The notes under the pieces: model-generated
Told to the model about the DNA's origin: nothing
Databases searched by the model: none
What the model saw: only the letters and a program-made list of their open reading frames with translations
Made by a program: the position numbers and the translations under genes
Part shown: positions 24,753-33,622 of the stretch, one piece after another
Layout of the letters: each line of letters opens with the position of its first letter
Position numbering within the stretch: the stretch's first letter is position 1
Assembly (NCBI GenBank): GCA_947449005.1
Contig: CANFPP010000018.1
Span: 1 to 35,625 of the forward strand
DNA length: 35,625 nt
Reading direction: 5' to 3'
DNA from: Holosporales bacterium
GTDB lineage: Bacteria > Pseudomonadota > Alphaproteobacteria > Paracaedibacterales > CANFPP01

Positions 24753-25631
24753 TTATTCAGCTGGAGCTTCTTCTGCAACCGGAGCTGGAGCTTCTTCTGC
24801 AGCCGGAGCTGCTTCACTACCACCTTCAGCTGGAGCTGCATCTTCAGCTGGAGCTTCTTTTTTAGCTTTCTTGCTAGAAACATGCTTTGCTGCACCAATC
24901 TCACCAAGATTCATGCCATCAAGTTTCTTGAGCGATGCGAGGATTTGCTTTGCAATGACTACAGCTTTCTTCAATTTAGCTGCGTCTGTTGTTCCATCAG
25001 TTAGCTTTCCTGATTTACCTAACTCAAATACTGCGTACATAGCTTTAGCAAGCATTTTTGAGCCATATTGACATGGTTTTGTAAAATCTTTGCCTTTCTG
25101 CATTTTACAGCCATTTTTTAGGAAAGCAGCACCACCAGCATCAAAAACTTCTAACCCAGCATGATCTGCGCACTCTTTAAGTTTCGCTACATTGCTTGTA
25201 TCCATCTTTGATGTACAAGCATCAGCACTTTTTCCTTTTGCAGATGAACCAGCTTTACCACCAAGCTTCATTTTATCAAGTTTTTTCATTTTACCAACAA
25301 TGTCTTTTGCTATGTTCTGAGCCTTTGCTGCTTTTGGATGAGATCCCGCGCCCATTTTAGCTAGCTCAAGAATAGAAAATCCTCCCTTAGCGAGCATTTT
25401 TGATCCTTGCTTACACGCTGGTGAAAAGTCTTTACCTTTAACAGCCGCACACTTTTCTTTAAAGAAAACAGCATTACCAGCATCGAGAACGTCTAATCCA
25501 GGCTTATCGCCACAAACTTTAAGTGCTGCTATATCTTTTGTGTCTATGCTTTTATTGCATCCAGCTTGAGCTTGGAAGGTTGTCACAGACAACGCCAAGG
25601 CCAATGCAGATAATTTTAACGATTTTATCAT
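24753..25631 (-). CDS. Secreted protein with two four-cysteine domains and a Pro/Ala/Glu tail
   Basis: A 292-residue protein from the ATG at 25631, which has GAGGA eight bases before it (the frame extends to 25646). Residues 1-23 are a signal peptide ending AQA. Two copies of one domain follow. The first has cysteines at 25, 40, 61 and 73 and the second at 139, 154, 175 and 187: spacing C-x14-C-x20-C-x11-C in both, a period of 114 residues. Shared text includes GKDF before the last cysteine, GSKMLAK after it and KKLDxMxLG at the domain end. From about residue 245 the tail is APAE/EAAP repeats. The fold is helical-looking and I do not recognise it. It has its own terminator. Confidence 0.75.
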   Translation of the reverse strand: MIKSLKLSALALALSVTTFQAQAGCNKSIDTKDIAALKVCGDKPGLDVLDAGNAVFFKEKCAAVKGKDFSPACKQGSKMLAKGGFSILELAKMGAGSHPKAAKAQNIAKDIVGKMKKLDKMKLGGKAGSSAKGKSADACTSKMDTSNVAKLKECADHAGLEVFDAGGAAFLKNGCKMQKGKDFTKPCQYGSKMLAKAMYAVFELGKSGKLTDGTTDAAKLKKAVVIAKQILASLKKLDGMNLGEIGAAKHVSSKKAKKEAPAEDAAPAEGGSEAAPAAEEAPAPVAEEAPAE

Positions 25632-25896
25632 TTTTTGAGTCCTCATAATTTGATATTAATAACAGTTATACATATGAGAATATGGCAATTTGATTAACAG
25701 TTGGTTAATTTATCGGGCTGATTCTAATCTTAGCTTAGGATTAAATTTTATAACCAGAGCACTGCCACGATGACCAAATTTATTTTTTGGATGGTTACGC
25801 CAGTGAGTTTTTGATTTCGATGGCCATAAAGACCTGATTTTAAATGATTTCTTGCGGATATATTCTGAATTAAGGTTTTTAAAGTAGGATAAATAT

Positions 25897-26328
25897 CTAC
25901 TCAGTTTCGTCCTGTATTATAGACGGAGTAACATGCTGTCGGATGAGAGTTTCAATTTTCTCTGCTTGAGCAAAAGATGGGTCAATTAAAAAGACCATCG
26001 TCGGAGCAAACTTAAGATTCAGTTTGCGCCCCAGTTGACTGCGAAGATAACCACAAGACTTTGCTAAATATGCGATCGCTTCTTTCTGATTCTGACCGCC
26101 TAAAGGCATGATGTAAACCGTGGCGTTGCGAAGATCAGGAGAGATTTTTACCTGAGTAATAGTAATAGAACGATCCATTTTTAATTCAGGATTATCTTCC
26201 AGGACGCGTGAAGGAATATCTCCACGCAAAAGAATGTTTGCAAGAATATGACGAACCTCTTCACCGACACGAAGTTGGCGGTGACTAGGTGCTTTTGTTG
26301 CAACAAAAAGACGATCCCGATCTGTCAT
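25897..26328 (-). CDS. rbfA: Ribosome-binding factor A
   Basis: RbfA, a KH-fold assembly factor that binds the 30S subunit and helps mature the 5' end of 16S rRNA. The 143 residues include RQLRVGEEVRHILANILLRG, the ITITQVKISPDLRNATVYIMPLG strand block, and LRSQLGRKLNLKFAPTMVFLID. An N-terminal extension (MTDRDRLFVATKAPS) is normal in alphaproteobacteria. It follows infB by 12 bases. The usual next gene, truB, is not here. Confidence 0.94.
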   Translation of the reverse strand: MTDRDRLFVATKAPSHRQLRVGEEVRHILANILLRGDIPSRVLEDNPELKMDRSITITQVKISPDLRNATVYIMPLGGQNQKEAIAYLAKSCGYLRSQLGRKLNLKFAPTMVFLIDPSFAQAEKIETLIRQHVTPSIIQDETE

Positions 26329-26340
26329 TCGTTATGTTCC

Positions 26341-28959
26341 CTAAAGCTGACGAGCAATCGTTTCAACCTCGAAACACTCAATTATATCACCAGCGCGGAT
26401 GTCCGTATAATTTTCAAACGCCATACCGCATTCGTAATTATCTTTAACTTCTTTAACTTCATCTTTAAAGCGTTTCAGAGTTTTCAACGAACCTTCATGA
26501 ATGACAACGTTGTCACGTAGAAGGCGAACTTTCGCGCCACGTTTAACACAACCCTCTGTAACAAAACATCCACCAACTTTACCAACTTTAGTAATGTTAA
26601 AGACTTCACGGATGGTCGCCATACCAAGGAATTTCTCATTAATAGTTGGCGCTAACAATCCGCCCATAATCGCTTTTGCATCATCAATAACGTTATAAAT
26701 GATTGAGTAATAACGAATATCAACCCCGTCACGGCGTGCCATTTCTCTGGCTTGCGGATTGGCACGAACGTTAAATCCGACAATAAGACCACCAGATGCT
26801 TTGGCAAGTGTGATGTCACTTTCATTAATACCACCGACTGCACCATGCAAGACGCGTGCACTGACTTCGTCAGTACTAATCTTAGCAAGGCTAGACATAA
26901 TTGCTTCAAGTGAACCTTGAACGTCTGCTTTAATAACAACAGACAGCTCTTTTGATTCTCCAGCTGCAATTTTACTCATCATCTGTTCCATTGAACCACG
27001 AGCAAGCGAGGCAACCTTTGTATCACGAGTCCGACGTTGACGGAATTCCGTAACTTCGCGAGCACGTGATTCACTTTCTGTCACAAAGAATTCATTACCA
27101 GCAGCCGGAACACCGTTAAAGCCAAGAACTTCAACTGGCATAGACGGAGTCGCTTCATTAATTTTCTGACCGTGGTCATTAACTAATGCTCTAACACGTC
27201 CCCATTCGCTTCCTGCAACAAAAATATCCCCAACCTTTAGAGTTCCTCTTTGAATAAGAACGGTTGCAACAGTTCCACGACCTTTATCAATTTCAGCTTC
27301 AACAACCACGCCTTCAGCTGCGCGATGCGGGTTTGCTTTAAGATCAAGAACGTCAGCTTGTAATAAGATTGTTTCTTCCAGTTTTTCTAAACCAATACGG
27401 TTTTTTGCAGAAACTTCCACAGCCATAACATCTCCACCATATTCTTCTAAAAGAATATTGTGTTGAAGAAGTTCAGTGCGGACTCTATCTGGATTCGCAT
27501 CAGGTTTATCAATTTTGTTGATCGCCACAACTACAGGTACATTTGCAGCCTTTGCGTGGTTAATTGCTTCAATCGTTTGTTCCATAATGCCATCATCGGC
27601 TGCAACAACAAGCACAACAATGTCAGTAACGTTAGCACCGCGTGCACGCATTTCACTAAAGGCAGCGTGACCTGGAGTATCAATAAACGTGATCTTTCGA
27701 CCAGATTTAATCGTTACCTGATACGCACCAATATGCTGTGTGATTCCGCCTGCTTCACCGCTAACAACGTCCGTTGATCGAAGAGCATCCAAAAGGGATG
27801 TTTTTCCATGGTCAACGTGTCCCATAATTGTGACAACAGGAGCTCTTGTTATCATAAGTGCTGGTGCATCTTCTTCGCCTCGAAGGCCAAGCTCAATATC
27901 TGTATCTGATATTCTTTTGAAGTTATGACCAAACTCACCACAAATTAATTCCGCAGTATCCGCATCAATCATTTGATTGATGGTAACCATGGTGCCAAGT
28001 TTCATCAAGAATTTGACAACATCAGCCCCGCGAACCGCCATACGGTTTGCCAATTCGCCAACCGCAATCGTATCTGGGATGATGACATCTCTGATAATTT
28101 TAACTGTTTCTTGAACGCCAGACTGCTTTAGTTTTTGACGAGCGCGCTTCATGGAAGCCATAGAGCGCATCTTTTCCATCTGGTCATCATTTAATGCTTT
28201 AGAGATGACTGTACGATTCAGTTTGCGCGGTGCTTCTACAACCTTGCGTACAGGAACGATCGGGCGTTTCGCGTCAACTTTTGGTGCATTTGCCTTACGT
28301 TTAATGGCCGAAGACTCATCATCCTCATCATCAATCACAACTGCTGGTTTGCTATGATGGTGATGATAGATTTTTGCTTCAGGTTTTTCTGGCAAGGGAA
28401 TTTGATTAAGGTCAATAACAGGAATGCTAGGGGCTTCTTCAACAGGAAGAGGTGGTGGAGCAGGTGGCTCGCTCTCAGCTTTTAATTTTCTCTCTAATTC
28501 AAGCGCTTCTTGCTCTATTCGCTGTTGTTGCATCTTTTCTAGTTGAATTCTCTCTTCTTCTAGCTGACGTCTCGCACGATCTTCCGTTTCTAAAGCTTGA
28601 AGTTTCAAAGCTTCTTGAACAACCTTTAGACGTGTTCCTAATTCATCATCAGTAAGACGTTTGCCAGCAGAAGTTGTTATGACTTCTTTGGGCTTCTCAA
28701 CTTCTACGACTGGAGCCGCGACAAAGACTGCTTTTTCAGGAGCTTTCTCTGCAATTTTTTCGCCAGCTGCAGACGTAACCCTTTTCTTTCTAACTTCAAC
28801 TTCAACAGTTTTAGAACGACCATGAGAAAAGCTCTGTCTAACCTGGTCAGTACCAGGGGCTTTTTTAAGTTCCAATTTTTTTGTTAGGGTTAACGTCTTC
28901 TTTTGGCCTTCTTGTGCCGCTTCAGAATTCGTTTCCGTAGCTTTTGTCGTTCCAGTCAT
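26341..28959 (-). CDS. infB: Translation initiation factor IF-2
   Basis: IF-2, the GTPase that places initiator tRNA on the 30S subunit, 872 residues. The first 270 or so are a charged, proline- and Glu-rich region with a coiled-coil [16 protein letters not shown] and a four-histidine run near residue 200. The G domain begins at about residue 370: [26 protein letters not shown] and NKIDKPDAN are all intact. The C-terminal domains II-IV carry the fMet-tRNA-binding part and end [15 protein letters not shown]. It lies between nusA and rbfA. The ylxR gene often found between nusA and infB is absent (73-base gap). Confidence 0.97.
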   Translation of the reverse strand: MTGTTKATETNSEAAQEGQKKTLTLTKKLELKKAPGTDQVRQSFSHGRSKTVEVEVRKKRVTSAAGEKIAEKAPEKAVFVAAPVVEVEKPKEVITTSAGKRLTDDELGTRLKVVQEALKLQALETEDRARRQLEEERIQLEKMQQQRIEQEALELERKLKAESEPPAPPPLPVEEAPSIPVIDLNQIPLPEKPEAKIYHHHHSKPAVVIDDEDDESSAIKRKANAPKVDAKRPIVPVRKVVEAPRKLNRTVISKALNDDQMEKMRSMASMKRARQKLKQSGVQETVKIIRDVIIPDTIAVGELANRMAVRGADVVKFLMKLGTMVTINQMIDADTAELICGEFGHNFKRISDTDIELGLRGEEDAPALMITRAPVVTIMGHVDHGKTSLLDALRSTDVVSGEAGGITQHIGAYQVTIKSGRKITFIDTPGHAAFSEMRARGANVTDIVVLVVAADDGIMEQTIEAINHAKAANVPVVVAINKIDKPDANPDRVRTELLQHNILLEEYGGDVMAVEVSAKNRIGLEKLEETILLQADVLDLKANPHRAAEGVVVEAEIDKGRGTVATVLIQRGTLKVGDIFVAGSEWGRVRALVNDHGQKINEATPSMPVEVLGFNGVPAAGNEFFVTESESRAREVTEFRQRRTRDTKVASLARGSMEQMMSKIAAGESKELSVVIKADVQGSLEAIMSSLAKISTDEVSARVLHGAVGGINESDITLAKASGGLIVGFNVRANPQAREMARRDGVDIRYYSIIYNVIDDAKAIMGGLLAPTINEKFLGMATIREVFNITKVGKVGGCFVTEGCVKRGAKVRLLRDNVVIHEGSLKTLKRFKDEVKEVKDNYECGMAFENYTDIRAGDIIECFEVETIARQL

Positions 28960-29032
28960 TCTTATTTTAGTCTTTCAACAATCTTGTCCAAGTTTTGCAT
29001 TATAACTTGTTTTCAATGCATTTGCACTGAAT

Positions 29033-30589
29033 TTAAGCAGCGCCGTCAGAGGATGCATCATTGGTAAACCAATGCTCTCTTGCTGCCATAATGATTTTAT
29101 TCGCAATTTCAATAGAAAGTGCGTCGTTACCGATAACGTCTAAGAGCTCATCGCCAGATAACTCGGCTAGGTCATCCTTTGTTTTAATTTTCTTTGTCAC
29201 AAGCTTAAATAACATCTCAGGTGTTAATTCCTTAGAGTCAGTTAAGTCTTCCGACATACCCATCTCGTGGCACTGATCAATTAATCTTTGATCACGATTC
29301 TCTAGGTAATGAACAGCTCTGTTCTTCAATTCTTGAGAAATTTCTTCATCAAGACCTTCAATCATACTAAAATCGTCCAAATGAGCGTAGGCGATTTCTT
29401 CGATAGACGTGAAGCCTTCTCCCGTTAGAAGCTGCGCAATTGTGTCATCAACATCGAGGCCGTTCATAAATAATTGACAACGTGAAGCAGATTCTTCTGC
29501 TCTTCTTGTTGCTTCATTGGCTTCAGTCAAAATATCAATGTTCCAGCCCGTAAGCTGAGAAGCTAGTCTTACGTTTTGGCCTCTACGTCCAATAGCCAAA
29601 CTCAATTGGTCTTCTCCAACGACAACTTCAACTCGTTTTGCGTCTTCGTCAATAACGACCTTCATGATTTCCGCAGGAGCAAGAGCGTTCACAACAAATG
29701 TTGCAGGATTCTCTGACCAAGGAACGATATCAACTTTCTCGCCTTGAAGCTCATTCACAACAGCCTGAACACGGCTTCCGCGCATTCCAACGCACGCCCC
29801 AACAGGGTCGATGCTAGGGTCAGCTGTGTAAACAGCAATCTTAGCGCGGCTACCTGGGTCACGAGCTACGGATTTAATCTCAATTGTACCGTCGTAAATT
29901 TCAGGAACTTCTTGCTCGAACAACTTTGCCATAAACTGAGGATGAGTCCGAGAAAGGAAAATCATAGGCCCACGTGACTCTGGGCGTACATCTGCGATAT
30001 AAACGCGAATACGATCACCTGAGTTAAACGTTTCTCTTGGAATAATATCTTCACGGCGCAAAATGCCTTCAGTCCTGCCAAGATCTAAAATGACATTGCC
30101 AAACTCAATTCTTTTAACCAATGCACTGACAATCTCGTCAATTCTGTTTTTAAACTCTGCGTATTGATGAGCTCGCTCTGCGTCACGCACCTTTTGGAAA
30201 ATAACTTGCCTTGCACTTTGCGCTGCGACTCTTCCAAATTCAATAGGAGGGAGCGTTTCTGATAAAACATCACCCAGCGCTGCTGAGTCATCCTGAATTT
30301 TTGCATCTTCTAAGCTAATTTCAACTAGAGAGTTTTCAACAACCTCTACAACCGTCATGCATTTGAATATGGTTACATCACCGGTCGTTTTGTCGACGGT
30401 AGCTTGGATATCATGCTCCAAACCATATTTTGCACGAGCAGCCTTTTGGATTGCTTGTTCCATGGCAGATAAAACTTCATCTCGTTCAATGCCTTTTTCA
30501 CGTGCAACGGTATCAGCTACCAGTAACAACTCATGACGAGGCTGGCTAACAGGGATCGGTTCAACAGTTTTAAGTTTTTTACTTGCCAA
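29033..30589 (-). CDS. nusA: Transcription termination/antitermination factor NusA
   Basis: NusA, which binds RNA polymerase and nascent RNA to control pausing, termination and antitermination. The 518 residues are arranged as N-terminal polymerase-binding domain (EKGIERDEVLSAMEQAIQKA), S1 domain (about 130-200, GNVILDLGRTEGILRRED), two KH domains (AVYTADPSIDPVGACVGMRGSR and VVVGEDQLSLAIGRRGQNVR), and two C-terminal acidic helical repeats (from about 355). All are expected. Upstream is rimP at 44 bases and downstream infB. Confidence 0.97.
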   Translation of the reverse strand: MASKKLKTVEPIPVSQPRHELLLVADTVAREKGIERDEVLSAMEQAIQKAARAKYGLEHDIQATVDKTTGDVTIFKCMTVVEVVENSLVEISLEDAKIQDDSAALGDVLSETLPPIEFGRVAAQSARQVIFQKVRDAERAHQYAEFKNRIDEIVSALVKRIEFGNVILDLGRTEGILRREDIIPRETFNSGDRIRVYIADVRPESRGPMIFLSRTHPQFMAKLFEQEVPEIYDGTIEIKSVARDPGSRAKIAVYTADPSIDPVGACVGMRGSRVQAVVNELQGEKVDIVPWSENPATFVVNALAPAEIMKVVIDEDAKRVEVVVGEDQLSLAIGRRGQNVRLASQLTGWNIDILTEANEATRRAEESASRCQLFMNGLDVDDTIAQLLTGEGFTSIEEIAYAHLDDFSMIEGLDEEISQELKNRAVHYLENRDQRLIDQCHEMGMSEDLTDSKELTPEMLFKLVTKKIKTKDDLAELSGDELLDVIGNDALSIEIANKIIMAAREHWFTNDASSDGAA

Positions 30590-30633
30590 GGTAATTTGTC
30601 CTATTTAATAAAGTTAGCAAATCAAAATTGTCT

Positions 30634-31107
30634 CTATAAATCGATATATAAGCTTGCTGAGCGAATATCGCTATAGGGAATATCAAAATATTCAGGTTCT
30701 CCTGTTTTTATTTGTGCAGGAACAAGACGAATATGGTCATCAAGAGCAGCTTCAATGGTACCTTGAAAGTTTTTGCGCTCTCCGATTAATTCATAAGTTG
30801 TCAAAGAAATCATTTTTCCAACAAATCGATGATAATCACTGATCTTCGTTAGAGGCCTATCCATGCCCGGAGAAGAAACCTCCAAAACATATGCCTCGCT
30901 AATAGTATCATTAACGTCAAGCAAAACAGAAATGACACGGCTCGCTTTGGCGCAATCTTCAACTACAATCGCTACATCGTCAATCCGCTCAATCATGATT
31001 TGCAGAACTTTTCGATTTAACCCCGTGTATTGGATTCGAACAATATTATAGCCCTTATCCTTTAAAGGCTCCGCGATAATTTCTTCAACACGACTAATTA
31101 AGCTCAC
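30634..31107 (-). CDS. rimP: Ribosome maturation factor RimP
   Basis: RimP (YhbC family, DUF150), needed for 30S maturation, 157 residues starting at a GTG (31107-31105). The N-terminal domain has VEEIIAEPLKDKGYNIVRIQ and the conserved YVLEVSSPGMDRPLTK turn (EVSSPGxxRPL) leads into the C-terminal SH3-like domain. It heads rimP-nusA-infB-rbfA and has a good promoter about 55 bases upstream. Confidence 0.94.
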   Translation of the reverse strand: MSLISRVEEIIAEPLKDKGYNIVRIQYTGLNRKVLQIMIERIDDVAIVVEDCAKASRVISVLLDVNDTISEAYVLEVSSPGMDRPLTKISDYHRFVGKMISLTTYELIGERKNFQGTIEAALDDHIRLVPAQIKTGEPEYFDIPYSDIRSASLYIDL

Positions 31108-31160
31108 AATTACCTATTTTCTTTTTAGAAACGCACTAATTTTACTAGAAACATAATGAG

Positions 31161-31189
31161 AATTTAGAAACACCCTTGAGCAAATTCAA
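31161..31189 (-). promoter_or_regulatory. Promoter of rimP-nusA-infB-rbfA
   Basis: On the minus strand TTGAAT (31189-31184), a 17-base spacer and TAAATT (31166-31161). The leader would be about 47 bases. It shares bases with the divergent plus-strand promoter at 31176-31204, so only one polymerase could occupy the site at a time. Confidence 0.5.
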
Positions 31190-31204
31190 GATATTTTCTA
31201 TATA
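31176..31204 (+). promoter_or_regulatory. Divergent promoter for the DUF3426 gene
   Basis: TTGAGC at 31176-31181, a 17-base spacer and TATATA at 31199-31204, giving a leader of about 90 bases before the zinc-ribbon gene. Confidence 0.5.
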
Positions 31205-31301
31205 AGCGTAATTTTTAGTATAAAACAGTCTCATAAACAAGCTATTATTGTATTAAGATAGGTATGAGTTTACTTAATTTTTAATTAGAAGATGTTTTTC
31301 A

Positions 31302-32126
31302 TTGTTGTCTGACGTAATTATTCCTTGCCCCTTTTGTGCTAAAAAATACAAGCTTAATGCCGATTTGTTGGCATTTGATCAGTATGGAAATCGCATAGAA
31401 GGCAAAAATTTATCTTGTGGTAATTGTAACCAAAAATGGTGGCAATCTGCTGATATTTATTATCAAAATTTTGCGACCATCAAAAATGACCGCACGAATG
31501 AGCGTACCAGTGAGCGCACTTTTACGGCTAAAGAGCCTCCTCAGAACTTTGGGAAAATTGATGCTTACCCAGAAAATTTATCTTCATACGCTAGTGATCG
31601 AAGAAGACCGCAGAACCAGCGACAATCTTCCGTTTTTTTGAGTCGCCCTGTCCTTTTTTGGTCAGGTCTTTTGGTTGTTTTAGTAATGGTGATTAGTCTT
31701 TGCGGCTTTTATCTTTCTAAATCTCCGGCCGGGGTAAAATATTTTGAAGAAACTTATAACAAACTGCACGCAACAATTTCTGGTTTAATCCGTCACAATG
31801 TAAAAGCAGGTTTGATTGTTCAAAACATCAATTACACCATTCAGCAAATTGAGGGAAAAAATCAAATTGTTGTCTGGGGAGAAGTAGTAAATAGCAATAA
31901 AACGCAGGCCGTTATTCCGCCTCTTCAAATATTGGTTTGGGGGGTATGCCCTGTGTCTAATCCTGCTCAGCCATCTATTCCTCATCCTGATCGTTGTGTT
32001 CGGTTGACCTGGGAATATCAGTGGCCGAATAACCAAGCGATGCCGGGAGAAAAAGCCATTTTTCAAACTCTGTCACACCTAGAAGACGGCATTCAAATCC
32101 AAAATGTCGATGTTGTTGTTCCTTGA
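31302..32126 (+). CDS. Zinc-ribbon, single-pass membrane protein with DUF3426 domain
   Basis: A 274-residue protein starting at TTG (31302; a second TTG follows at once). No ATG is available in frame; AGAAGA lies about ten bases upstream. It has an N-terminal MJ0042-type zinc ribbon with CxxC pairs at residues 9/12 and 39/42, then a polar linker that includes an RT/ER repeat (DRTNERTSERTF). One transmembrane helix follows at about 112-133 (VLFWSGLLVVLVMVISLCGFY), then an extracytoplasmic DUF3426 domain to the end. The arrangement is common in alphaproteobacteria; the role is unknown. hldE starts 14 bases after it. Confidence 0.82.
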   Translation: MLSDVIIPCPFCAKKYKLNADLLAFDQYGNRIEGKNLSCGNCNQKWWQSADIYYQNFATIKNDRTNERTSERTFTAKEPPQNFGKIDAYPENLSSYASDRRRPQNQRQSSVFLSRPVLFWSGLLVVLVMVISLCGFYLSKSPAGVKYFEETYNKLHATISGLIRHNVKAGLIVQNINYTIQQIEGKNQIVVWGEVVNSNKTQAVIPPLQILVWGVCPVSNPAQPSIPHPDRCVRLTWEYQWPNNQAMPGEKAIFQTLSHLEDGIQIQNVDVVVP

Positions 32127-32140
32127 GGTCTCTGTAAATA

Positions 32141-33619
32141 ATGCCCATTCGCAAATTTTTATCTCTTAATTCTGAGAAATTCACTCTCGATTTTTCAAAA
32201 TCAACAATCTTATGTATTGGCGATGTGATGCTGGATCGATTTATTTATGGTGACGTAGAAAGAGTGTCGCCCGAAGCGCCCGTTCCCATCATGCGCATCA
32301 AACGTGATTTTAACATGGTAGGAGGCGCCGGAAACGTCGTAAATAACCTTTCCTCTTTAGGGGCTCAGGTTATTTTTATAAGCGTTGTTGGCGACGATGA
32401 TACGGGTAAAACCATTAAGAATCATCTTCAAAAACTACCAAACGTTACAGCTAAATTGTTAATTGAAGGTCATCGTAAAACGTCTCTAAAGACTCGTTTT
32501 ATTGCTCAATCTCAGCAACTTCTCCGTGTTGACGATGAAGTAATCTCTGTTTGTACGGCGAAAACTGAAGACGAGATTGCGGCTCTCTTCCAGCAATATC
32601 TCTCAAAGATTGATGTTCTCATTCTCTCTGATTATGGCAAGGGATTGCTCTCCTCTTCATTATGCCAAACAATTATTACAGCAGCTAAAGGAAAAGTTCC
32701 TGTCATCGTTGATCCAAAGGGTCGCCATTATACTCATTATTCAGGTGCAACAGTCATTACGCCAAACCTTAAAGAAATGCGCGATGTTGTTGGACATCCT
32801 CTTCAAGACGATGCTGATGTTCTAGAGGCTGCAAATGAGCTTAGAGAGAAACTTGATATTGATTCTGTGCTGGTAACGCAAGGGGCGGCCGGAATGTTGC
32901 TGGTTGACAACCAAGGTCAATCTCACAAAATTCATGCACGCGCTCAAGAAGTCTTCGACGTTTCCGGAGCAGGCGATACGGTTGTCGCAACCTTGGCTGC
33001 ATCCTTAGCGCACGAAATTCCTTTGCTTGAATCCTCATATTTGGCGAACATAGCTGCTGGAATCGTTGTTGGAAAAGTAGGAACGGCTGCCGTTACGGTA
33101 AACGAGTTAAAATCTTCTCTGCACGATAATCACCATCATGAAACATCAAAAAAAGTGATGTCTCTCTCAGAAATCACTCAAGAATTAAAAAGCTGGCGAC
33201 ACCAGGGAGTGCGTATAGGTTTTACCAATGGTTGCTTTGATCTTCTTCATCTCGGTCACATTCATCTATTGCAGCAGGCCGCTAAAGGCTGCGATAAATT
33301 AATTGTGGGTTTAAATAGTGATATGTCTGTCAAACGCCTTAAGGGTGACACCCGTCCGATTCAAAACGAAGAGGTTCGATCCCAAGTCTTGGCGGCTCTT
33401 TCTACTGTTGCTGCCGTTGTCATTTTTGATGAAGAAACGCCACTCAATCTGATTAAAGGCATATTGCCAGATGTCTTAATAAAAGGTGCTGATTACACTG
33501 TTGATCAAGTTGTTGGTGCTGATATTGTGCAGGCGCATGGTGGCAAAGTTATGCTTGTGAATTTGCAGCCCGGACACAGCACAACGGCAACTGTTGCTAA
33601 ATTAAAAACGATTGGTTAA
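32141..33619 (+). CDS. hldE: Bifunctional heptose-7-phosphate kinase / heptose-1-phosphate adenylyltransferase
   Basis: HldE makes ADP-heptose for the LPS inner core in two steps. Residues about 20-330 are the PfkB-type kinase: IGDVMLDRFIYG, VGGAGNVVNNL and the FDVSGAGDTVVATLA signature with the catalytic aspartate near residue 275. Residues about 350-492 are the nucleotidyltransferase with TNGCFDLLHLGHIHLL (the HxGH motif). Both halves look complete and the length is normal. Together with the GT4 genes it shows that the cell makes heptose-containing LPS, which some obligate intracellular relatives lack. cysS follows three bases later. Confidence 0.96.
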   Translation: MPIRKFLSLNSEKFTLDFSKSTILCIGDVMLDRFIYGDVERVSPEAPVPIMRIKRDFNMVGGAGNVVNNLSSLGAQVIFISVVGDDDTGKTIKNHLQKLPNVTAKLLIEGHRKTSLKTRFIAQSQQLLRVDDEVISVCTAKTEDEIAALFQQYLSKIDVLILSDYGKGLLSSSLCQTIITAAKGKVPVIVDPKGRHYTHYSGATVITPNLKEMRDVVGHPLQDDADVLEAANELREKLDIDSVLVTQGAAGMLLVDNQGQSHKIHARAQEVFDVSGAGDTVVATLAASLAHEIPLLESSYLANIAAGIVVGKVGTAAVTVNELKSSLHDNHHHETSKKVMSLSEITQELKSWRHQGVRIGFTNGCFDLLHLGHIHLLQQAAKGCDKLIVGLNSDMSVKRLKGDTRPIQNEEVRSQVLAALSTVAAVVIFDEETPLNLIKGILPDVLIKGADYTVDQVVGADIVQAHGGKVMLVNLQPGHSTTATVAKLKTIG

Positions 33620-33622
33620 ATC

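Noticed and set aside
24753..24860. Short DNA tandem repeat that might be taken for a CRISPR-like or minisatellite array
   Set aside because: It is the codon-level repeat of the APAE tail of the secreted protein; there are no spacers.
25710..25928. About 70-codon basic open frame after rbfA on the minus strand
   Set aside because: It has no ATG, GTG or TTG start with a ribosome site and no family match; long A/T-rich frames are expected by chance. A decayed gene remains possible.
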